Shown piece after piece: positions 1 to 4,444 of a stretch of 9,734 bases of DNA. Position numbers and translations under genes: made by a program. The stretch comes from Geoalkalibacter_A sp034189505 (lineage in GTDB: Bacteria > Desulfobacterota > Desulfuromonadia > Desulfuromonadales > Geoalkalibacteraceae), in contig JAXHUR010000091.1 in NCBI GenBank assembly GCA_034189505.1, forward strand, positions 1-9,734, written 5' to 3'. Below the pieces are notes generated by a model. The model had not been told where the DNA came from. It made no database searches and saw only the letters and a program-made list of their open reading frames with translations. How positions within the stretch are numbered: position 1 is the first letter of the stretch; each line of letters opens with the position of its first letter.

Positions 1-432
1 CCAAAACTTCCACCATTTTCGGCGGTTTTCACGCGATTTCTGTCCTTGTTCGGACCCTTTATCAAGTTCCTTCTGCATCTGTTCCGATTTTTTGGTCTTC
101 TGCTTTTCTAGTCCTTTCGGTTTTTCACCCTGATGCTTTGAGCTTTTCTCTTGTTCTTTCGTGAGAACCTCGCCCTTCTCCCTTCTCTTTTCGGCACGCT
201 CCTTCATTTGCTCCCGGCTCTGTTCGGCCTGCTCCTCAGCGAACTCTCTTTCCTGCTCGGCGCTTTCCTCCATCTGTTCTTTATGCTGTTCAGCCTGTTC
301 TTCCATCTTGGTAGTTGTCTGCTCCGCCTGCATTGCACCCTTGCCTTTGCCTGCCCAATCGGGTTTTTCGGCAACTGCGGGAGTGATCATCAATGCAAAA
401 GAGAGAATGAAAATCGGCAATGCTTTTGTCAT
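1..432 (-). CDS. Secreted Glu/Lys/Gln-rich coiled-coil protein (3' end beyond the window)
   Basis: An open frame of 144 codons starts at ATG 432-430 and reaches the left edge without a stop. Residues 1-21 form a typical Sec signal peptide: MTK, a hydrophobic core, then the cleavage-like sequence TPAVA before EKPDWAGKGK. The mature part is almost entirely charged or polar, with repeated EQ, EEQAEQ and KEQ heptad-like runs from about residue 35 to 130. This predicts one long helix or coiled coil. The last visible residues are RENRRKWWKFW, an aromatic tail. I recall small exported proteobacterial proteins with a PDWAGKGK start, a charged middle and a WWKFW end, so the stop is probably just outside the window. 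A GGAG lies about 13 nt before the start (rc of 446-449), which is longer than ideal. Function is unknown; a periplasmic or envelope role is inferred only from the signal peptide. It is upstream of nothing else visible, and repeat copy A lies 65 bp before its start. Confidence 0.8.
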   Translation of the reverse strand, partial: MTKALPIFILSFALMITPAVAEKPDWAGKGKGAMQAEQTTTKMEEQAEQHKEQMEESAEQEREFAEEQAEQSREQMKERAEKRREKGEVLTKEQEKSSKHQGEKPKGLEKQKTKKSEQMQKELDKGSEQGQKSRENRRKWWKFW

Positions 433-497
433 CTTTGATCTCTTTCTCCTTTGTGGTGTCATAAAAAATTTGCACGGGATGGGTCTTATTCGATCCG

Positions 498-590
498 AGG
501 TCCCGCCCAATTCTTGCAGTTTATCCTCATTCCGTGGGAAGACAAGAAACAATGACAGATCTATATGTCTTAAACCTGGAGCCAGTGGTA
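498..590. repeat. 93-bp direct repeat, copy A
   Basis: This stretch is repeated in the same orientation at 2469-2561 with 91 of 93 bases identical. The mismatches are C/T at 517 and T/C at 531. It begins AGGTCCCGCCCAATTCTTG and ends GGAGCCAGTGGTA, and homology stops abruptly on both sides. The copy lies 65 bp upstream of the secreted-protein start and 49 bp downstream of the first SDR stop. Both copies contain an ATG (552-554 here) followed by 12 codons reading TDLYVLNLEPVV and an imperfect palindrome GACAGATCTATATGTC. No family could be assigned. It may be an IS end, a duplicated upstream region, or a recombination scar. Confidence 0.9.
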
Positions 591-639
591 AGCACCAACT
601 TTGTATCAATGGTTCCCTCTTGTCTAACTGTTTTTGACA

Positions 640-1374
640 TTAACACATCATCCCGCCATCCACCGTCAGAACCTGTCCCGTCACATAATCTGAATCTTCT
701 GAAGCAAAAAATACGAAAGAAGGAACAAGAACTGTCGGATCAGCCAGATGAATAAGCCGTTCCCCTTCAGCTCCATGAAATTCAGCCAGAGAATCAGTCA
801 TGCGTGTCTTTGCAACCGGCAGTATTGCATTTACCTGTATGTTATATTCTAAAAGCTCTCTGGCAGCATTTTTGGTGAAAGAATAGATTCCACCTTTAGC
901 CGATGCATAGTCAGCTACACCTATCGACCCTCTCTCTGCTGCTGGAGCGCAAAGGTTTATAATCTTCCCATGTCTTTTATCTTTCATGAAACGTCCTACT
1001 GTTTCTGTAGTACAATAGAAGGTTCCGTACAGATGAGTTTTTATAACTTCATCCCATTGTTGTGGGCTTATCTCAAGAAAAGGTGTAGGTTTTATTATCC
1101 CTGCATTATTAACCAATATATCCACACCACCATAAGTTTCCCCCACTTCCTCCATCAGCCTATCAATTTCTGTGTAATTTCCGACATCGAAAAGCCCACC
1201 ATTTACCGTTGCCCCTTTGCTTTTGCAACTCTCCATGACTTCATTGAGCCCTTCTTTATCTTTATGCCCCACAAGATAAAGGTTGGCACCCTCTTTTGCA
1301 AAGCCCTCTGCTACTGCTTTGCCGATACCTTTTGAAGCTCCTGTAATAAGCGCAACTTTGTTTTCCAATCTCAT
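640..1374 (-). CDS. Short-chain dehydrogenase/reductase with altered catalytic residues
   Basis: A 244-aa classical SDR (Rossmann-fold, NAD(P)-dependent oxidoreductase family; FabG/gluconate-5-dehydrogenase-like). The cofactor loop TGASKGIG is at residues 11-18, NNAG at 89-92, the YASAK active-site motif has Tyr156 and Lys160, and the usual C-terminal DGG is present. Two tetrad residues are changed. The Asn of the normal TNL motif is His114 (KTHLYG), and the catalytic Ser 13 residues before the Tyr is Ala143 (INLCAPAAERG). Cofactor binding probably persists, but dehydrogenase activity is doubtful; it may be a partner subunit of the intact SDR upstream. The start at ATG 1374 is chosen because GAGG lies 8 nt before it and MRLENKVALITG is the family's usual N-terminus. 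A GTG at 1407 would add 11 unusual residues. The substrate cannot be read from the sequence. The gene is more AT-rich than the metal locus. Confidence 0.9.
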   Translation of the reverse strand: MRLENKVALITGASKGIGKAVAEGFAKEGANLYLVGHKDKEGLNEVMESCKSKGATVNGGLFDVGNYTEIDRLMEEVGETYGGVDILVNNAGIIKPTPFLEISPQQWDEVIKTHLYGTFYCTTETVGRFMKDKRHGKIINLCAPAAERGSIGVADYASAKGGIYSFTKNAARELLEYNIQVNAILPVAKTRMTDSLAEFHGAEGERLIHLADPTVLVPSFVFFASEDSDYVTGQVLTVDGGMMC

Positions 1375-1645
1375 ACTTATATCCTCGCATTCTATTAATA
1401 CATGCACACACTACTATCCAAAATAATTCCAAATCCCGATCTAAGACAAATCAACTTCTGTCGATTCTCTTGATAATTTCCCTATTTTTCTTCTTTCGCC
1501 CAACTTCCGCTTTCAATTTAAAGAATGTAAATAGAGTTGCATGAGCCAGGCGTCGCCAACTCACACAATTGTTTTATAACATCAATAGGAGCGCAAGACT
1601 GCTCAAATGGACTGGTTTACCAGAGCACTATACTGAACTGCTCGT
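1375..1645. other. Intergenic gap between the two SDR genes
   Basis: An AT-rich 271-bp spacer with no convincing gene. On the minus strand it holds short hairpins after the upstream SDR stop, for example CTGG/CCAG (rc of the region near 1610) and GAGCA/TGCTC. None is followed by a clear T run. It also contains the palindrome GGCGTCGCC near 1548. The size of the gap and a possible promoter suggest the two SDRs are not a tight operon. Confidence 0.5.
1426..1454 (-). promoter_or_regulatory. Possible sigma-70-type promoter for the downstream SDR
   Basis: On the minus strand TTGATT (1454-1449) is followed after 17 nt by TGGAAT (1431-1426). Each matches the consensus hexamer at 4 of 6 positions. 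The predicted RNA would start near 1419, about 45 nt before the SDR ATG. The match is weak in an AT-rich spacer, where chance hits are common. Confidence 0.28.
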
Positions 1646-2425
1646 TTAATGAAAGCTCAAGCCCCCGGATACGCTTACCGTTTGCCCCGTTACAAAGGCA
1701 GCGTCATCAGAGGCAAGCCAAGCCGCCGTTCCCGCCAAATCTTCAGGGTATTCAAGCCTTGGAATAGCGGAATTTTTCGCAAGCTCCTCACTCATCTGAT
1801 CAAACTCATGCTCCTGAATCGTTTCGCTTTGCGTCAATCCCGGAGAGATAGAATTCACTGTAATGCCGAATTTACCCGCTTCGACGGCGAGCACCCTTGT
1901 GAAGCCAATGACTGCCGCTTTGGATGTAGGGTATTGAACGCCGTTGCCACGCCCAATATAAACCGTGTCAGACGATATATTTATGATGCGGCCCCAATTT
2001 TGCGAACGCATGTCCGGGAATACCTCACGTGCGCACATCCACACCCCTTTGACGTTTACCGCCATGACTTTATCCCAATCGGCTTCGTCCAATTCATAAA
2101 ACGGCCGCACAGCCTGCTCTAATCCTATATGCCGCAGCATGATGGCCGCATTATTAACGAGGATATCAACCTTATCGAAGCGCTCGCGCGCTTTGGACAC
2201 CATCTCTTTTATCTGCTTGGCATCCGAAACATCGCACACGATCGGCAATACTTCGCGATCTTCAGTTGCAATTTCTTCAGCCGCTTGCTTTAAGACATCC
2301 TCAGTAGTCCCGCAGATTACAACGTCGGCCTTTTCCTGATAAAGACGCTTCGCAATAGCTTTGCCGATCCCGCGACCGCCCCCTGTAACAAGGGCGACAT
2401 GACCCTTTAATCTTTCACAACTCAT
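1646..2425 (-). CDS. Short-chain dehydrogenase/reductase, catalytically intact
   Basis: A 259-aa classical SDR, NAD(P)-dependent oxidoreductase. The dinucleotide loop TGGGRGIG is at residues 14-21, an acidic VCDVSD strand at 63-68, and NNAA at 91-94. All four catalytic residues are present: Asn124 (VNVKG), Ser152 (INISSD), Tyr165 and Lys169 (YPTSK). The C-terminus VTGQTVSVSGG is the usual last strand. An insertion after NNAAI (residues 97-110, LRHIGLEQAVRPFY) is longer than in FabG and may shape the substrate pocket. The start at ATG 2425 is chosen because a near-perfect AGGAGGAG lies 7 nt before it; an upstream GTG (2458) would place that Shine-Dalgarno inside the gene. The neighbour downstream on the same strand is the altered SDR, 271 bp away. 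Repeat copy B begins 43 bp upstream, so its promoter may lie in or near the repeat. The substrate is unknown. Confidence 0.93.
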   Translation of the reverse strand: MSCERLKGHVALVTGGGRGIGKAIAKRLYQEKADVVICGTTEDVLKQAAEEIATEDREVLPIVCDVSDAKQIKEMVSKARERFDKVDILVNNAAIMLRHIGLEQAVRPFYELDEADWDKVMAVNVKGVWMCAREVFPDMRSQNWGRIINISSDTVYIGRGNGVQYPTSKAAVIGFTRVLAVEAGKFGITVNSISPGLTQSETIQEHEFDQMSEELAKNSAIPRLEYPEDLAGTAAWLASDDAAFVTGQTVSVSGGLSFH

Positions 2426-2468
2426 AGCGACACTCCTCCTTTTCACAATATTTTCCACATTAATTGTT

Positions 2469-2561
2469 AGGTCCCGCCCAATTCTTGTAGTTTATCCTCA
2501 TCCCGTGGGAAGACAAGAAACAATGACAGATCTATATGTCTTAAACCTGGAGCCAGTGGTA
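2469..2561. repeat. 93-bp direct repeat, copy B
   Basis: The partner of the copy at 498-590, in the same orientation with two mismatches. The distance between copies is 1971 bp start to start, and the material between them is the SDR pair. Here the small reading frame from ATG 2523 ends at once with TGA (MTDLYVLNLEPVV then stop). In copy A the same frame continues into unrelated sequence, so the shared frame is probably incidental. This copy sits just upstream of the intact SDR, and copy A sits just upstream of the secreted-protein gene. Confidence 0.9.
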
Positions 2562-2891
2562 TGAGGTTACCAGTTGACCGACGAAGCATTAAAGCTTCTC
2601 CTCAACTCCTCAAACAAATAAGACATCATCAATGCAGACCAGCAAGAATCAACGGCCAAGTTTTTCAACCATCCGATAAATTCTCTCGCCTTATAGAGGA
2701 GAGGATAAAGGAGGGGTTAGGGGGGCTGGTCTCGAATCCCCTGGCCTACAGTAACCCGCCCGGTTTCCGGGATCGTTTAGAGAATGTAGGATTATTCTGC
2801 AGATTCGAAATCATTCCCTTGAGAATCATCCTGTTGGCGGTAAATATGACCGTTTACAAGACCGGCGAACCGCTGGTCAGAAGGATGCCCT
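2562..2891. other. 330-bp stretch without a convincing gene
   Basis: This lies between repeat copy B and the 3' end of the permease gene. It contains a purine-rich tract (about 2693-2725, GAGGAGAGGATAAAGGAGG then G-rich), a small perfect hairpin CCCGG-TTT-CCGGG at 2759-2771, and a candidate terminator near 2860. A plus-strand frame runs through from ATG 2561 but has no recognisable domain, has no clear ribosome site, and continues antisense to the permease. I see no gene, RNA or transposase remnant that I can name. Confidence 0.5.
2860..2878 (-). terminator. Candidate terminator after the permease gene
   Basis: On the minus strand GACCAGCGGTTCGCCGGTC can fold into an 8-position stem with one A-C mismatch and a 3-nt loop. 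It begins about 13 nt after the permease stop. The following TTGT is a poor U tract, so termination may be weak or Rho-assisted. Confidence 0.35.
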
Positions 2892-3989
2892 TCAGGTGTT
2901 TCCGGGTTGTCCGCCTATGTGCCCGCGACCTGCTTTGGTTCCCCATGGCCAGTAACAACGCGCCAACAGCAGTAATAGTACCACGGCAAAAACAATCATC
3001 AGCGGTGAGTCTGCTGCATCGCCGACCTCGCTTACCCATTGCGTAATATCGAAACCGCTCCAGGCGTAGAGGCGATTGGTAAACCAGCCAAGCGCCAGGG
3101 AACAGATGGCGATGGAGCCCAGATAAACGCCGGTCGCCGCTCTACCGAAGTAGCGGGCAACAACAGTAATGGTCGCCGCGTTCGTGGCCGGCCCGGCGAG
3201 CAGAAAGACTAGGGCCGCTCCGGGGCTGAGCCCCTTGAGGACCAGGGCGGCGGCCACCGGAGTGGAAGCGCTGGCGCAGATATAAAGGGGAATCCCCACC
3301 ACGAGCATGATCAGCAAGGACAGCATTTCGTTTTCGAGATATCGAGTAAAAAAGGTCTCGGGAACGAAATAGGCAATGACTCCGGCGATGGCGATGCCCA
3401 GCAGCAGCCATTTGCCGATATCCCCCAGCAGATCGCCGAAAGCATAGGATAGGCCAGCCCGCAACCGCTGTCTGAGAGGTGGCAAGGATGCGAGGGCCTG
3501 ATCCCCTTCGCAGGAGGCGGCACAGCCGCAACTTCCGCCTTCTTTCCGACTGCCGGACCCGGTTGGTTCAGGTGCGTCTTCCGGCAGACGATTGATGAGC
3601 AGGCCGGTCACCGTGGCGGTGATGAAAGAGGCGACAGGCCGCACGACAGTCATGACCGGATCGAACAGCGCCCAGGTAATGGCAACGGAGTCGACGCCCG
3701 TTTCCGGAACCGAGACCAGGAAAGCCGCCGATGCTCCCCTGCTTGCTCCCTGCTTACGCAGGCCGATGGCCGCTGGGATGACTCCGCAGGAGCAAAGCGG
3801 CAAGGGGATACCGAACAGGGAGGCCTTGAACACCGAAGCGGCATTTTTCTTTCCCAAGTGACGAGCGACTGCCGCCTCGGGCAGCAGCGCTTTGAGCACT
3901 CCAGCGGCAAAAAAGCCGAACAGGACATAGGGAGCGGATTCGACCAGGATCTCCCAACACTGCATTAAAATTCCGAGGACAATCTCCAT
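2892..3989 (-). CDS. SO_0444-family Cu/Zn efflux permease (COG0701/DUF318 type)
   Basis: A 365-aa polytopic inner-membrane protein of the permease family that includes ArsP and Shewanella SO_0444. The latter is a Cu/Zn efflux transporter paired with an ArsR-type ZntR. The signature GIPLPLCSCGVIP is at residues 60-72, with Cys66 and Cys68 in a membrane segment. A second-half counterpart GIPLYICASASTP (232-244, Cys238) shows the internal duplication. A hydrophilic central loop carries SCGCAASC (Cys154, 156, 160), a likely soft-metal site. The tail is a hydrophobic helix followed by a basic end. It follows arsR closely and is surely co-transcribed. ATG 3989 is preferred. TTG 3998, directly after the arsR stop and with AAAGGA 5 nt upstream, is an alternative adding three residues. 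Expected role: metal export from the cytosol under ArsR control. Metal identity (Cu, Zn, Cd) is inferred from the family, not shown. Confidence 0.88.
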   Translation of the reverse strand: MEIVLGILMQCWEILVESAPYVLFGFFAAGVLKALLPEAAVARHLGKKNAASVFKASLFGIPLPLCSCGVIPAAIGLRKQGASRGASAAFLVSVPETGVDSVAITWALFDPVMTVVRPVASFITATVTGLLINRLPEDAPEPTGSGSRKEGGSCGCAASCEGDQALASLPPLRQRLRAGLSYAFGDLLGDIGKWLLLGIAIAGVIAYFVPETFFTRYLENEMLSLLIMLVVGIPLYICASASTPVAAALVLKGLSPGAALVFLLAGPATNAATITVVARYFGRAATGVYLGSIAICSLALGWFTNRLYAWSGFDITQWVSEVGDAADSPLMIVFAVVLLLLLARCYWPWGTKAGRGHIGGQPGNT

Positions 3990-3998
3990 GGTCTCCAA

Positions 3999-4355
3999 TC
4001 ACATCCTTTCCGCCATAAACCGCTGTCCTTCCAGCAAAACAGCAGCCAACCGCCCGTCTGCGAGACGATAGTAGACCATCTTTCCTTGTTTGCGGTAGCG
4101 GATCAAACCAGCGGTTCGCAGCAGCCGGAGCTGATGCGAAACCGCCGAAAGGGTTGAATCCAGAAGCGCTGCCAGGTCACAGACGCACATCTCGGTGGCC
4201 GCAAGCGCCTGCAGCAGGCGCAGCCGCGTCGGATCGCCGAGCAGCTTATAGAAGCCGGCCTGATCTGCCACTTCCTCCGGGGCCTGCATCGTCAGCCGGG
4301 CCTTTTCCAGCCTCTCCTCGTGAATGACGGTGACTTGACAAACGTCTCGGTTCAT
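3999..4355 (-). CDS. ArsR/SmtB-family metal-responsive repressor, CadC/ZntR-like
   Basis: A 118-aa winged-helix repressor that releases DNA when metal binds. The core is FYKLLGDPTRLRLLQAL (35-51), the recognition region STLSAVSHQLRLLRTAGL (67-84), and a beta wing YRKQGKMVYYRL (87-98). Cys57 and Cys59 in EMCVCDL match the alpha3 Cys pair of CadC. Cys6 near the N-terminus fits the alpha3N thiol arm, but CadC's second arm Cys is replaced by Val10. The SmtB alpha5 site (D-x-H) is not kept: D100 is followed by G-R. A thiolate site for Cd, Pb, Zn or a similar metal is therefore likely. ATG 4355 has AAGGA 6 nt upstream. The stop TGA is nine bases before the permease ATG. It probably represses its own operon and perhaps the divergent kinase operon through the operator at 4372-4391. 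Confidence 0.92.
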   Translation of the reverse strand: MNRDVCQVTVIHEERLEKARLTMQAPEEVADQAGFYKLLGDPTRLRLLQALAATEMCVCDLAALLDSTLSAVSHQLRLLRTAGLIRYRKQGKMVYYRLADGRLAAVLLEGQRFMAERM

Positions 4356-4371
4356 GGCAATCCTTTGAGTT

Positions 4372-4391
4372 AGTTGAACAGTTTCTCAAGT
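4372..4391. promoter_or_regulatory. Candidate ArsR/SmtB-type operator
   Basis: AGTTGAACAGTTTCTCAAGT is an imperfect inverted repeat of the form A.TTGA-N8-TCAA.T. Its TGAACAGTT core resembles the cyanobacterial smt operator. It lies 16 bp before the arsR start codon, at the predicted arsR transcription start, and covers the -35 hexamer of the predicted promoter for the opposite operon. Its position and symmetry make it the best ArsR site in the gap; binding is inferred. Confidence 0.6.
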
Positions 4392-4402
4392 GTTCTGATC
4401 AT
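4374..4402 (+). promoter_or_regulatory. Candidate promoter for the kinase-regulator operon
   Basis: TTGAAC (4374-4379), a 17-nt spacer and GATCAT (4397-4402) each match the sigma-70 consensus hexamers at 4 to 5 of 6 positions with ideal spacing. The -35 lies inside the candidate ArsR operator, and the -10 overlaps the -10 of the opposite promoter. Predicted RNA starts near 4409, about 36 nt before the kinase ATG at 4445. Confidence 0.42.
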
Positions 4403-4427
4403 GGATCGAACACCTTTCAATTGTCAA
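4398..4427 (-). promoter_or_regulatory. Promoter for arsR-permease
   Basis: On the minus strand a perfect TTGACA (4427-4422), an 18-nt spacer and CATGAT (4403-4398, 4 of 6) are followed directly by the candidate ArsR operator. This is the normal architecture of an autorepressed arsR operon. The leader would be about 36 nt, with AAGGA before the ATG. Confidence 0.6.
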
Positions 4428-4444
4428 GGGGTCCGAACCGAAAC

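Noticed and set aside
161..637. Plus-strand frames rich in Ser/Cys or Leu/Phe across the left edge
   Set aside because: They are the complement of the Glu/Lys-rich secreted protein, and the biased composition mirrors that gene's codons.
640..2458. BbsC/BbsD or another named SDR pathway assignment for the two SDRs
   Set aside because: None of the usual pathway neighbours (CoA-transferase, thiolase, acyl-CoA dehydrogenase) is present, and SDR substrates cannot be read from motifs alone. The comparison is kept only as a precedent for active/inactive pairing.
2725..2752. tRNA T-arm-like sequence GGTCTCGAATCCCC
   Set aside because: There is no acceptor, D or anticodon arm at the right distance, and it does not fold as a tRNA by inspection.
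2561..3046. Plus-strand open frame of 161 codons starting at the end of repeat copy B
   Set aside because: It has no recognisable domain and no ribosome site, has low-complexity content, and its last third is antisense to the well-supported permease gene.
4354..4369. Sigma-54-like TGGCA...TTG at the arsR start region
   Set aside because: The spacing is one base short and the -12 GC is missing (GG-N10-AG), so it fails the key requirement.
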